Positions 17,219 to 26,110 of a stretch of DNA of 54,901 bases are shown one piece after another. Within the stretch, counting starts at the first letter, position 1, and each line of letters opens with the position of its first letter. The notes beneath the pieces are model-generated. The model was not told the DNA's origin. It saw nothing but the letters and a program-made list of their open reading frames with translations, and made no database searches. Location: contig WRJC01000021.1 of assembly GCA_009782405.1 (NCBI GenBank), forward strand, positions 1 through 54,901, in the 5' to 3' direction. This DNA comes from Oscillospiraceae bacterium (GTDB lineage Bacteria; Bacillota_A; Clostridia; Oscillospirales; WRJC01). A program made the position numbers and the translations under genes.

Positions 17219-18610
17219 TCAAATTTCGACGGTTTCAAGTCCGGCGAGCTCGCCGAAAAACTTCATTTGCTCCAGCTGCGCGCCGTAAACGAGAATGCTG
17301 TGGTGCGTCGCCCCGGCTCTGCTCAAATTTTCCAAAAATTCCCCGACCGGATTTCGCGGTTTCATCCAGCCGCGTATGTGCCCTGCGTAATTTTTTGCGC
17401 TTTCGGGCTCGCTTTCCATTGTCACCGGCGAAACGAGCAGCCTAAATCCGCCTGGCGCCTTGAAGATATTGGCGAATATGCCCTCGCCCCCCCTATAGCA
17501 GCCCGAACACGAAACCGGATTTACAGAACCTTTTGCCCCGTAAATGAAATTCTTTTCGAAAATTTCGGGTTTATGCGCCGCCAGATTTATGTTCATTTCC
17601 CCCATGTGGCTCAAAAACAATGCGTTTCCATTCCAGTCGGGGCAAAAAATTTCGACAAACGAAGAATCGGGAAACCCGGAAAGAAGCGCCCCTGCAAACG
17701 AGGCGGTCAAGACATCGCCTTCTCCCGCATATCCGATCCCGCGCGCCATCGCCTTGCAGGCTTCCAGAAACGGCATCGCCCAAAGCCCGGTTTCGGCCCC
17801 GATTTTCATAAAATTGACCGAAAAAGCCGAAAGGCCGTTCGCCTCGATCCATTTTCGCACGGACAGGCTGTCAAAAATTGTCCGGCGGTGCGATTCGCGC
17901 GAAAATTCGCCTATGCGCTCAAACATATTTTCGTCTGCGGCCATTTCCTCCTCTATTTCCCGCTCCGTTACGGTTTCGCCGAATTTCATGAATGTTTCCG
18001 GGGTTGAATTTACGATCTCGACCCCGAACTTGCCGAGCATTTCCGATTCCGTGACTGCAAAATCGCCCATCCCGGCAAACGGCCCCCCGACCGATCCTAC
18101 CTTCATCGAACAAAGCGACCCGGCCGATGCGGCGGCTCTCGCAAATCCCGCGACGCGCGAAATGACCCCGGAGCGGTCGATGTGGCCCGCCGCTATGGCG
18201 AATTTTTTGCCGTTCTGGTTGAGCAGGCTGCACATATCCATGACGCCGTGAATTCCGTGGCAGTACAAAATCTCGCCCGGGTCTTGGAACGGGCCGAAAT
18301 CAAAAGTTTCGGTGGCATCCAAAACCACAAGCGGAAGTTTTGTCTTGGCGAGGGTTTGCGAAGATTCCAATGAGGGCGAATACGCCATATGCAGGGTGAC
18401 GACGCACTTCGCCCCGTTTTTTTCAAAAGAACCGACCGCCGATTCGAATTCCGGTTTCACGCGGCAAAACGGGGCGCGCAGCACTTCAAGCCCGCAAGCT
18501 TCCAACTTTTTTGCCGCCGATTCGTAGAACGCCTCCAGGCGAACCCGGAGTTCCGGCGATGTTTCGTCGTACAAAGCTATGTACAGCGGCAACAATCCTA
18601 TTTTTGCCAT
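17219..18610 (-). CDS. L-fucose/L-arabinose isomerase-like protein
   Basis: 463 residues. The plan is that of the L-fucose isomerase/arabinose isomerase superfamily: an N-terminal Rossmann-like part (KIGLLPLYIALYD), then a middle domain and a C-terminal domain with GEGDVLTA, HMGEMNINLA and PVSCSGCYRG. The Glu and His that bind Mn in such isomerases are probably E in GEGD or GEMN and the late H in ATHHS, but I cannot align them with certainty. It would interconvert an aldose and ketose; no substrate can be named. The start at 18610 follows GGGAGG; the frame upstream is only an extension. A strong minus promoter lies at 18652-18680, divergent from the aminotransferase operon. Confidence 0.7.
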   Translation of the reverse strand: MAKIGLLPLYIALYDETSPELRVRLEAFYESAAKKLEACGLEVLRAPFCRVKPEFESAVGSFEKNGAKCVVTLHMAYSPSLESSQTLAKTKLPLVVLDATETFDFGPFQDPGEILYCHGIHGVMDMCSLLNQNGKKFAIAAGHIDRSGVISRVAGFARAAASAGSLCSMKVGSVGGPFAGMGDFAVTESEMLGKFGVEIVNSTPETFMKFGETVTEREIEEEMAADENMFERIGEFSRESHRRTIFDSLSVRKWIEANGLSAFSVNFMKIGAETGLWAMPFLEACKAMARGIGYAGEGDVLTASFAGALLSGFPDSSFVEIFCPDWNGNALFLSHMGEMNINLAAHKPEIFEKNFIYGAKGSVNPVSCSGCYRGGEGIFANIFKAPGGFRLLVSPVTMESEPESAKNYAGHIRGWMKPRNPVGEFLENLSRAGATHHSILVYGAQLEQMKFFGELAGLETVEI

Positions 18611-18651
18611 ATCAATAAAAATCCTCCCGAAAATTATATGCCCTTGCACAG

Positions 18652-18680
18652 ATTATATCGCATATCCGACTATTTGTCAA
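18652..18680 (-). promoter_or_regulatory. promoter for the isomerase-like gene
   Basis: Minus strand TTGACA (18680-18675), 17-base spacer, TATAAT (18657-18652). Both hexamers are consensus. Confidence 0.85.
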
Positions 18681-18687
18681 GACAAAT
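18672..18687. promoter_or_regulatory. palindromic candidate operator between divergent promoters
   Basis: ATTTGTC (18672-18678), AA, then GACAAAT (18681-18687), a perfect 7-base dyad. It covers the -35 of the isomerase promoter and ends 21 bases upstream of the -35 of the aminotransferase-operon promoter, so one bound factor could act on both. Confidence 0.5.
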
Positions 18688-18708
18688 CAAACGATTTTGC
18701 ATTTTTGC

Positions 18709-18736
18709 TTGACATTGCGGAAATTTATGGTATAAT
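18709..18736 (+). promoter_or_regulatory. promoter for the aminotransferase-kinase-dehydrogenase operon
   Basis: TTGACA at 18709-18714, 16-base spacer, TATAAT at 18731-18736. GGAGG for the first gene is at 18759-18763. Confidence 0.8.
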
Positions 18737-18768
18737 GGTCATGGAAGTGTAAATATTGGAGGGATTTT

Positions 18769-20235
18769 ATGTTCGATTCGCCTTGTATGGCTCTGGGCGA
18801 TTTGCTGGGGGAAAGCTATGTTAAAGCGGTGGCCGCCGCTTCTGCGGCGATGGGCGGCGCAATTTCAGGCGACGCTTTTGATGCCGTCGATTTTTGCCCG
18901 ATTGAAAACCAAAACCGCAACGACGCGCTGTTGAAGCTCGTGGGGCAGCAGGTTTGCCCGCCATTTGAAGAAATGCAGGCCGGGGCGGGCACGGATTCGT
19001 TTGGCCGCGCCTTTTGCGCGTCCGCCGCCCCGCTCACCGGATTTGGCTGTTTTCGCGTGGGGGAGGACGGCAGGCTATATTTTCTCGGAAAAAGCGAGCA
19101 CTACCATGCGCCGCTGGGGCACCGTTTTTGCGGATACGGGCTCATAGACAAAGCGCGGAAACTGGGGATCGTCAACCCCACGCACAACAACACGCGGGGC
19201 TATGTCACGCGCCTGACCGAAAAAAAACTCACGGAGGCGACAAATGAAAAATCGCTCGACAGGGTCATAAACCTCGAAACAGGTTCATTGGCCGTCGAGG
19301 CCGGGATAAAAATGATGCTGAACCGTTTTTATCGGCTGGAAGGATTTTTCGGCGAACCCAAATATCGCGGCAAAATACCGGTGTTTTTCGTCATGGCCGA
19401 CCAAAACGGCGGCCTTGGGGCAAACTACCACGGAACGACTGTTTTGGCCCAGACATTCAGGGGGCTGTGGCCCGGGTTTCGGGAAAGCGCGGAAAATTCC
19501 GGGCTATACAAAACAGTCCCCGTGAAAATCAACGACATAGGGGATTTCAAGGCAAAAATCTGCGAATACAACAAAGGCGAATACAAAACTGCGGGGTTCC
19601 TGCACGAAATAATACTGATGAACTACGGGGCGACGCGCCTTTCCCGGGAGTACTTGTCCGCCGCCTACGAACTGTGCCGGGAAACAGACACCCCCGCGCT
19701 GGTAGACGAAATACAGTCGTGCATGTGGTTTGAAGGGATGTTTTTGTTCCGGCAATACGGCCTGGTTCCCGATTTTGTGGTTTTGGGCAAGGGGTTTCCC
19801 GGCGGCGAATATCCCGCGAGCAAAATAATCACGAATGCAAAAATGGACACGCTGAGCCAATTCGGCGCATTGGTCACAAACGGGCAGGAGGAACTGGCTT
19901 CTCTCTCATATTTGGTCACGATGGCGTTTGTTTCGGCAAACGGCAGGGAAATTTTTAGGCTCGGCGAATATTTTCAAGCCAGGCTCGGCGAAATATGCCG
20001 CAAAAATCCTCATATGCTGACAAAAACGGAAGGGCTTGGGCATCTCGCCGCGCTCCATTTCAAATCTGTGGAGCAGGCGGCAGAATTCGCCGGAAAATTA
20101 AACGCCCGATATATCGACGCGAGCGCGCAGCTCTACAAACGCGATTGCCCGCCGGCAGTGCTGCTCAAACCCCCGATCATCTCTTCAGAGGCGGCCATGG
20201 ATTTTATCGCGGATACAATAGAAGAATTGATGTGA
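18769..20235 (+). CDS. class III PLP-dependent aminotransferase-like enzyme
   Basis: 488 residues. Class III (acetylornithine/GABA transaminase) signatures are visible: the DEIQSCMWFEGM strand whose Asp binds the PLP pyridine, and VLGKGFPGGEYPASKII with the Schiff-base Lys in LGKG. The glycine-rich phosphate site is modified (LETGSLAVEAGIK). The N-terminal about 110 residues do not resemble well-known members. The expected role is transamination between an amino donor and an oxo-sugar, oxo-acid or similar. It is the first gene of an operon with an FGGY kinase (11 bases later), a Gfo/Idh oxidoreductase and a URO-D protein. Confidence 0.75.
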   Translation: MFDSPCMALGDLLGESYVKAVAAASAAMGGAISGDAFDAVDFCPIENQNRNDALLKLVGQQVCPPFEEMQAGAGTDSFGRAFCASAAPLTGFGCFRVGEDGRLYFLGKSEHYHAPLGHRFCGYGLIDKARKLGIVNPTHNNTRGYVTRLTEKKLTEATNEKSLDRVINLETGSLAVEAGIKMMLNRFYRLEGFFGEPKYRGKIPVFFVMADQNGGLGANYHGTTVLAQTFRGLWPGFRESAENSGLYKTVPVKINDIGDFKAKICEYNKGEYKTAGFLHEIILMNYGATRLSREYLSAAYELCRETDTPALVDEIQSCMWFEGMFLFRQYGLVPDFVVLGKGFPGGEYPASKIITNAKMDTLSQFGALVTNGQEELASLSYLVTMAFVSANGREIFRLGEYFQARLGEICRKNPHMLTKTEGLGHLAALHFKSVEQAAEFAGKLNARYIDASAQLYKRDCPPAVLLKPPIISSEAAMDFIADTIEELM

Positions 20236-20246
20236 AAAGGTGAGAT

Positions 20247-21698
20247 ATGGGAATGTATGTGCTTGGGATAGACATAGGCACCACCGGCGCAAAGACGCTT
20301 GCTTTTGACGAAACCGGGCGCGTTGCCGGGCGCGGTTACCGGGAATACCCCCTTGAAGTTTCGGGCGACGGCCATGTGACCCAAAATGCCGCCGATTGGT
20401 GGGATTCGGCGGTCGCTTCGACGCGCGAAGCCGTGCAGGATATAGACAAAAGAGCTGTTTCGGCCATCGGGATCTCGACGCAGGGGGCGAGCATGCTGGC
20501 CGTCGATTGCAATTTCGATCCGCTTTGCGCCGCCCTGACCTGGATGGACAGGCGGGCATCCGCCGAAGCGGGCGAACTGGCTTCGCTTTTGGGAGAAGAG
20601 GAGATATACCGCAAAACCGGGTATGCGGCCAATGCTGCGCTCGATGCGGCGAAGATCGCATGGATAAAAAACAACTGGCCGGAGATTTATGAAAATGCGG
20701 CGAGTTTTGTGTCCACGCTGGAATTTGTCAATTACAAACTGACAAAAAAAAACCTCATAGATCCGACCAACGCGGGCATACGCCAGCTTTACAATATCAA
20801 TAGCGGCAAATGGGATTCGGACATACTTTCCTTTTTGCATTTGGACGAAAAACGGCTGCCCGCAATACTCCCTTCGGGGGATAAAATCGGGCGCCTTTCC
20901 GAAAGCGCGGCATTGGAACTCGGATTGACCGGAAACGTGAGGGTCTACAACGGGGCTCATGACCAGTATTGCGCCGCTATAGGGAGCGGGGCCGTATCCT
21001 GCGGGGATATGCTTCTCGCCACGGGAACTGCCTGGGTGGTGTTCGCAGTCACAAATAACCCTTTATACACAGCTTCCCGCATATCTCCTGGCATATTTCC
21101 GCAAACCGGGCGTTTCGGCGCGCTGGTTTCGATGTCGGGCGTCGGAGCGGCGCTGAAATGGTGGAACGGCATAATCGGGGGAGATTACGCCGAAATGGAT
21201 TCCCAGGCCGAAAAAAAAGCGCCGGATATGGATATGCTCGCATACCCGTATGCCGCAGGAGCCGGATTCAATCACGATCCAAATTCAAAAGCCGCTTTCA
21301 TAGGCTTGAATATCAAGCACGGCAAATATGACGTCGCAAGGGCGTTGATGGAAGGCGCAGCTTTTGAAACGCGCATGGTTTTGGAAGAATTTTCAGCGCA
21401 GGGAATGGAAATCCGGCAAATCATCATGACAGGCGGGGCGTCGAAAAGCAAATTTTTGGGCGATTTGGTCGCATTGGCGACAAAATGCGAGGTGGTTCGC
21501 CTTTTGGAAAAAGAAGCCGCCTGCATGGGCGCGGCGGCGCTTGCCGCAATCGGCGAAGGCTGGTTCGAAAAATTGGAGGATGCCAAGAATCGCTGGGTGA
21601 AATTTTTGCCGGCACAGCCGCCAAATGGCGACTATGAAGCGTTTTACGAAGAAAAGTATGGAGAATACAAAAAAATGCATAAAAAAATATATGAGTAA
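20247..21698 (+). CDS. FGGY-family carbohydrate kinase (xylulokinase-like)
   Basis: 483 residues, normal for the family. Visible: phosphate-1 motif GIDIGTTGAKTLAFDE at the start, the sugar-contacting WMDRRA segment, catalytic Asp in GAHDQYCAAIGSG, phosphate-2 motif ATGTAW, and the adenosine motif MTGGASKSKF. It phosphorylates a sugar, polyol or cyclitol with ATP; the substrate is unknown. It starts 11 bases after the aminotransferase stop with AAAGGTGAG upstream, so the two are co-translated. In sequence style it is nearest to xylulokinases. Confidence 0.88.
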   Translation: MGMYVLGIDIGTTGAKTLAFDETGRVAGRGYREYPLEVSGDGHVTQNAADWWDSAVASTREAVQDIDKRAVSAIGISTQGASMLAVDCNFDPLCAALTWMDRRASAEAGELASLLGEEEIYRKTGYAANAALDAAKIAWIKNNWPEIYENAASFVSTLEFVNYKLTKKNLIDPTNAGIRQLYNINSGKWDSDILSFLHLDEKRLPAILPSGDKIGRLSESAALELGLTGNVRVYNGAHDQYCAAIGSGAVSCGDMLLATGTAWVVFAVTNNPLYTASRISPGIFPQTGRFGALVSMSGVGAALKWWNGIIGGDYAEMDSQAEKKAPDMDMLAYPYAAGAGFNHDPNSKAAFIGLNIKHGKYDVARALMEGAAFETRMVLEEFSAQGMEIRQIIMTGGASKSKFLGDLVALATKCEVVRLLEKEAACMGAAALAAIGEGWFEKLEDAKNRWVKFLPAQPPNGDYEAFYEEKYGEYKKMHKKIYE

Positions 21699-21723
21699 AA
21701 TAAATTAACGGGAGGGTCTTTTT

Positions 21724-22986
21724 ATGGGAAAAATAAAAGTTGGGGTTTTCGGCGCGGCCAGGGGGATGTCGATGATGCAGGTGCTGGCTTTTCATCCAAA
21801 TGCCGAATTGGTCGCAGTATGCGACAAATACCGCCCCCTATTGGAAAACGTGCAAAAACTCGCCGACGACAGGCAAATCAAAGTGGCTTTGTATGAAGAT
21901 TTCGAGGATTTCATAAACTGCGACATGGATGCGGCCGTTCTGGCAAACTATGCGAACGAACACGCGCCGTTCGCCGTCAGGCTTTTAAAGTCGGGGCGCC
22001 ATGTGATGAGCGAGGTTTTGCCGTGCGAAACCATGGCTCAGGCGGTCGAGCTTATCGAAGCAGTCGAGGAAAGCGGGAAAATATACGCCTACGCCGAAAA
22101 TTATTGCTACATGGCGGGCCCGTTCGAAATGCGGAGACGCTACGAGGCCGGCGAAATCGGCGAAGTGCAGTATGCAGAAGGGGAATATGTCCACGATTGT
22201 TCGTCCATATGGCCGCAAATAACCTACGGCGAAAGAAATCACTGGAGAAACCGCTCATATTCGACATTTTACTGCACGCACAGCCTCGGGCCGATACTCA
22301 CGGTCACCGGGCGCAGGCCGGTTTCGGTTGTCGGGTTTGAAACGAACACGAACACAAAGCGGGGGAGCATGGACGTGAGCCTGAAAGGCGGCTCGGGCGG
22401 AATCGAAATGGTGACCCTTGACAACGGCGCGATCGCCAAAAGCCTCCACGGCGGCCTGAAACGCGAACCGGGCAGCATAAACTACGAAATATACGGGACC
22501 TGCGGCATGATGGAGACGAACCGCTGGGACGGCGGCGAAATGGCGGCATATATCGAGGGCGAAAAACTGTGCCGGGGCGACCTCAAGCATTACAGGCCGG
22601 AACCCTTTGTGAGCTCGGAACTGGCCGCGAAGACTTTGGGGCACGGCGGCAGCGATTTCTATACCACGCACTTTTTCATAGAAAAAATACAGGGGAATCC
22701 GGACGGGCAAAAATACGGAATCGACGTCTATGCGGCGGTGGATATGGGCATATGCGGAATTTTGGCGTACCGCTCGATTTTAAACGGCAACATTCCGGTC
22801 AAAGTTCCAAACCTGCGCAACAAAGATGAGCGGGACGCATACAGAAACGACCACGCCTGCACCAATCCTGCGGCGGCAAAAGGCCAGCTTCTGCCCGTCA
22901 GCCCGTATTTCGACATCGACGCCATTCCCGACGGGGATTTTGAAAAATGCCGCCAATTGTGGCTCGAAGGAAAAAACGCGGAATAA
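21724..22986 (+). CDS. Gfo/Idh/MocA-family oxidoreductase 1
   Basis: 420 residues. Rossmann start KVGVFGAARGMSMMQV and the strand ELVAVCDKYRP are typical. The usual E-K-P motif for catalysis and NAD binding is changed to S-E-V-L-P-C-E after HVM, so the catalytic Lys of that motif is missing. The C-terminal alpha/beta domain is complete (YCYMAGPFEMRR, later NHWRNRSYS). It would oxidise or reduce a sugar or cyclitol with NAD(P). It is third in the operon, 25 bases after the kinase, with GGGAGG upstream. Confidence 0.82.
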   Translation: MGKIKVGVFGAARGMSMMQVLAFHPNAELVAVCDKYRPLLENVQKLADDRQIKVALYEDFEDFINCDMDAAVLANYANEHAPFAVRLLKSGRHVMSEVLPCETMAQAVELIEAVEESGKIYAYAENYCYMAGPFEMRRRYEAGEIGEVQYAEGEYVHDCSSIWPQITYGERNHWRNRSYSTFYCTHSLGPILTVTGRRPVSVVGFETNTNTKRGSMDVSLKGGSGGIEMVTLDNGAIAKSLHGGLKREPGSINYEIYGTCGMMETNRWDGGEMAAYIEGEKLCRGDLKHYRPEPFVSSELAAKTLGHGGSDFYTTHFFIEKIQGNPDGQKYGIDVYAAVDMGICGILAYRSILNGNIPVKVPNLRNKDERDAYRNDHACTNPAAAKGQLLPVSPYFDIDAIPDGDFEKCRQLWLEGKNAE

Positions 22987-23036
22987 ATGAACCATAACTC
23001 CCGCATACAACGAAAATAATCGGGGGAAAAGGAAAA

Positions 23037-24179
23037 ATGAGAATCGAAAGCGAAAACGCGGCGCTCGCCTATGCGGCTGTAAACCGAGAACCCACAGTTG
23101 GAATTCCGGTTTTTTGGATGAATATAATGGAGCACAAAATAATAGACAGGCTGGCGCAAATGCCCGAAGGCAGCTACAGGCGAAACCCGCATGGCACATA
23201 TCTGCAAATGCAAAAAAACATCGGTGTTTGCATGATCGACCAATACATACCCGAAAATCCGCTGAGCCTCGACGACTTTGGATATTTGGGCGGCTCGGGC
23301 AATACCACGGGAGCAAGCAAAATATATGCGGAGGGCGCATTGATCGAGGGACCCGAAGACGTGGCCGAACATATCGAAAATCGCATGATCCCGGGCTTGG
23401 AAGCGGCAATCGCCAATTTCGGCGAAGAAGAAAAAAAGGCGCTGATGAATTCGGTCGTCGATTATGAAACCGACGTCCAGAACACATTCGGGGCGGATAT
23501 TTTGAAATGCGGCTATGCGCAGATTTCCTTCCCGGGGTTTTTGTACGGGCAATACGGCTACGAGCATTATTTTGGCGCATACGCGCTTTACCCGGAGATC
23601 ATAGACCGCCTTTTTGAACTTCAAGGGGACTATTCGCATATGCGAAACAGCGCGGTGGTGGAAGCGTACAAAAAAGCGGATCTGCCGCTCTATCACCGGC
23701 TCGACCACGACATGGCGGACGGCAAGGGCGTGCTTGCAAATGCAAAGACGCTGGAGCGGGCGTGGGTTCCCGCGTTCGCCAAGGCGATTTCGCCCGCAGT
23801 CGAAGCGGGATTCACGCTGCTTTGGCACTGCGACGGAAATCTGACAAAATTGATACCGTATCTTTTGGAAGCGGGGGTCAACGGATTTCAAGGCTTCCAA
23901 TATGAATTTGGCATGGATTATCCGCATATATGCGGCCTCAAGGCAAAAAACGGCATGAGCATGGTCATCGAGGCGGGCGTTTCCGTCACCCGCGAGCTCC
24001 CCATGGGAAGCCCGGCCGACGTGAAAAAGCAATTGAAAGAACTCGTGGAGTACGGCCCCAAGACGGGCCTGTTTCTGGGCATGTCGAGTTCGTGCGTGCC
24101 CGGAACGCCGTATGAGAACATATGCGCCGCAATAGAAGGCATGCGGCATTACAGAAAATACGGGAGGGAAGGGCTTTGA
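23037..24179 (+). CDS. URO-D/MtaA-family protein 4
   Basis: 380 residues. URO-D barrel with the GTYLQMQKNIGVCM region, RLDHDMADGKG (about 221-231) where the substrate-side Asp is expected, and at the zinc-motif strand W-H264-C-D266-G-N: His is kept, Asp is at the third position, and a Cys sits between. It is the last gene of the aminotransferase-kinase-oxidoreductase operon, 50 bases after the oxidoreductase with GGGGGAAAAGG upstream. It stops 3 bases before the convergent TIM-barrel gene. By family it could move a methyl group to or from a corrinoid or cofactor; not proven. Confidence 0.72.
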   Translation: MRIESENAALAYAAVNREPTVGIPVFWMNIMEHKIIDRLAQMPEGSYRRNPHGTYLQMQKNIGVCMIDQYIPENPLSLDDFGYLGGSGNTTGASKIYAEGALIEGPEDVAEHIENRMIPGLEAAIANFGEEEKKALMNSVVDYETDVQNTFGADILKCGYAQISFPGFLYGQYGYEHYFGAYALYPEIIDRLFELQGDYSHMRNSAVVEAYKKADLPLYHRLDHDMADGKGVLANAKTLERAWVPAFAKAISPAVEAGFTLLWHCDGNLTKLIPYLLEAGVNGFQGFQYEFGMDYPHICGLKAKNGMSMVIEAGVSVTRELPMGSPADVKKQLKELVEYGPKTGLFLGMSSSCVPGTPYENICAAIEGMRHYRKYGREGL

Positions 24180-24182
24180 AAT

Positions 24183-25079
24183 TCATCGATTTGCCAGCAA
24201 CTTTTTCATGTTTTCAAATCCGACTTTTGTGCCGTAATAGCAATCCTCCATGCCTTCGTATTCCAAATACGCGCAGCCGTCGAATCCCGAATCTTTTATG
24301 ATTTTCGAAATTTTTTTCATGTCCATGTCGCCCTGCCCTAAGATCGAGCCCCGGAGATACGCGCCGTGTTGCGAGCGGAACCATGAACCCGAGCAATCGA
24401 ACTGCGTCGCGTCGCCGGGGTCGCTGTTTTCATCCCTGACGTAAAAATCTTTCATGTGTATCGCTTTGGCCTTGGGCGCAAGTTTTTTTGCCGCGATTTC
24501 GGGATTTTCGTCCACGCACAAAAAATTGCCGACGTCCAATTGATGCGAAAAATTGCCGTTTTTCACTAAGGACAAAACCGCGCCGACCCTGTCTGAGCCG
24601 TTTATGTGAAAGCCGTGGTTTTCGAGCAAAACCACAAGCCCGTATTTTTTCGCAAAAACGCACAAATTGTCGTAAGTTTCGGCAATTTGCGGCAAATCGC
24701 CGATGAAATTTTCGATCGCGTTGTCTTTCGGTTTTCTCCTGTAACTGCTTGCGTCAATGCGCATGGTTTCGATCCCGAGCTCCGTCGCGGCTTCTATGTG
24801 CGCTTTGACGCGTTCGAGTTCGGCGTTGCGTTCATGCTGCGAAAGCTGCAAAAAATTCGCGTTGAGGCTGTAGTTGCAAATCGCGCTGCCGCAATCCCCG
24901 GCGATTTTCTTCAAATTTTTCGCAAGGCCGGCATTTCCCAAGATGTCGATGCCAAAAGGCACGATTTCGATAACTTCCGCGCCCGCTTCCCCGGAAAGCC
25001 AACTGACCGCTTTTTCCGGCGTGATTTCGCCGCTTGTTATCTTCCTCGATATGCTGTAAATGCTTATTCCGAATTTCAT
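24183..25079 (-). CDS. sugar phosphate isomerase/epimerase-like TIM barrel 1
   Basis: 298 residues of the AP endonuclease 2/xylose isomerase-like fold. The metal ligands of the family are visible: Glu in VLLENHGFH, Asp in HQLDVGNF, His in IHMKDF and Glu in AYLEYEG. It would isomerise or epimerise a sugar, keto-sugar or cyclitol. The start follows GGGGAGAG. A weak minus promoter with an extended -10 (TGATATACT) covers 25113-25120. It is divergent from a second TIM-barrel gene. Confidence 0.82.
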   Translation of the reverse strand: MKFGISIYSISRKITSGEITPEKAVSWLSGEAGAEVIEIVPFGIDILGNAGLAKNLKKIAGDCGSAICNYSLNANFLQLSQHERNAELERVKAHIEAATELGIETMRIDASSYRRKPKDNAIENFIGDLPQIAETYDNLCVFAKKYGLVVLLENHGFHINGSDRVGAVLSLVKNGNFSHQLDVGNFLCVDENPEIAAKKLAPKAKAIHMKDFYVRDENSDPGDATQFDCSGSWFRSQHGAYLRGSILGQGDMDMKKISKIIKDSGFDGCAYLEYEGMEDCYYGTKVGFENMKKLLANR

Positions 25080-25257
25080 GTCCCATGCTCTCCCCGAATA
25101 TTTTTTGCAATCAGTATATCACAAATTTCGCCAAATTTCCGCGTTTGTTTTTCCCTTTCATTAATGTTTACAGAAAAGTTACGCTTGATTAATTTAACTG
25201 CGGATAAAAAAAAAAGTATGCTTGATAAACTTGAATTAAAAACTGGGAGGTATATTT

Positions 25258-26082
25258 ATGTTGGATAAATCAAGAATAACGGCGGCGATATGGCCGTGGG
25301 GCACCGGCACGAGGGACCAAATGGAACAGGCGGCAAAAGAAGTCACCGAAATCGGCTACAAATCCTTTGAGAGCGTGAAAGCGGCGATTTACGCATACGA
25401 GCTCGATTTGGCGGCGTACAAAGATGTGCTGGACAGGTACGCCCTAAAGCCCGTCAGCTTCTATTTCCACCTGCCCGCCTATGGGGAAGAGGAAAGCATA
25501 TTCTCCACCTTGGACAAAGAGCTCGAATTCATAGCCGCCTTGGGCGTGGACCGCATCTGCCTGCAGGGCACGGGGGGGCACCCCGGGAAACTGGACGAAA
25601 GCCAGCTTGAGTATGAGCTCAAGTTAGTGGAAAAGTTCGCGAAAAAGACAAAATCGTTTGGCATCACCTCGAATTTGCACAACCACCACGGCACCTGGGT
25701 CATGTTCGAAAATGAAATAGACAACATCCTGCAAAACCTCGACAGCAGCGTCATCTCCTTCGCCCCCGACACCGCGCATCTCGTGGCGGGGCTTTGCGAC
25801 CCCGTCGGGGTGATCCAAAAATATGCGGACAGGGTGAATTTCATACATTTAAAGGATATAGCCACCCAATTTGTGGAATCGGCGGGAATAGCGCCCGAAG
25901 GAATGGAAGTGTACACCAATTTCTGCGAACTTGGCCGGGGGCTCGTGGATTTCAGGAAAGTGTTCGACATACTCAAATCTGTGGGCTACGCGGGGCCGCT
26001 TTGCGAGGAGCTGGACCGGGCGCCGGTTGGAAACAAGGAGAGCGCGAAAAACAATTACGATTACATAGTGGCAAACTATTAA
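25258..26082 (+). CDS. sugar isomerase/epimerase-like TIM barrel 2 (IolE-like)
   Basis: 274 residues, xylose isomerase-like barrel. Ligand positions are seen in NLHNHHGTWVMFE, APDTAHLVAGL, FIHLKDIA and the final CEELDRAP; ELGRGLVDF resembles the GEGxVDF motif of inosose dehydratase (IolE) and related epimerases. GGGAGG precedes the ATG at 25258. It begins a run of five plus-strand genes up to 30535 with gaps of 28 to 91 bases, consistent with one operon. Confidence 0.82.
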   Translation: MLDKSRITAAIWPWGTGTRDQMEQAAKEVTEIGYKSFESVKAAIYAYELDLAAYKDVLDRYALKPVSFYFHLPAYGEEESIFSTLDKELEFIAALGVDRICLQGTGGHPGKLDESQLEYELKLVEKFAKKTKSFGITSNLHNHHGTWVMFENEIDNILQNLDSSVISFAPDTAHLVAGLCDPVGVIQKYADRVNFIHLKDIATQFVESAGIAPEGMEVYTNFCELGRGLVDFRKVFDILKSVGYAGPLCEELDRAPVGNKESAKNNYDYIVANY

Positions 26083-26110
26083 AAACGACAAAAAGAAAGG
26101 AATGGGTTTT

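Noticed and set aside
22728..24149. 473-codon minus-strand open frame
   Set aside because: It lies antisense to Gfo/Idh 1 and URO-D protein 4, which have clear family motifs and ribosome sites. Its product is rich in Arg, His and Phe with no recognisable domain.
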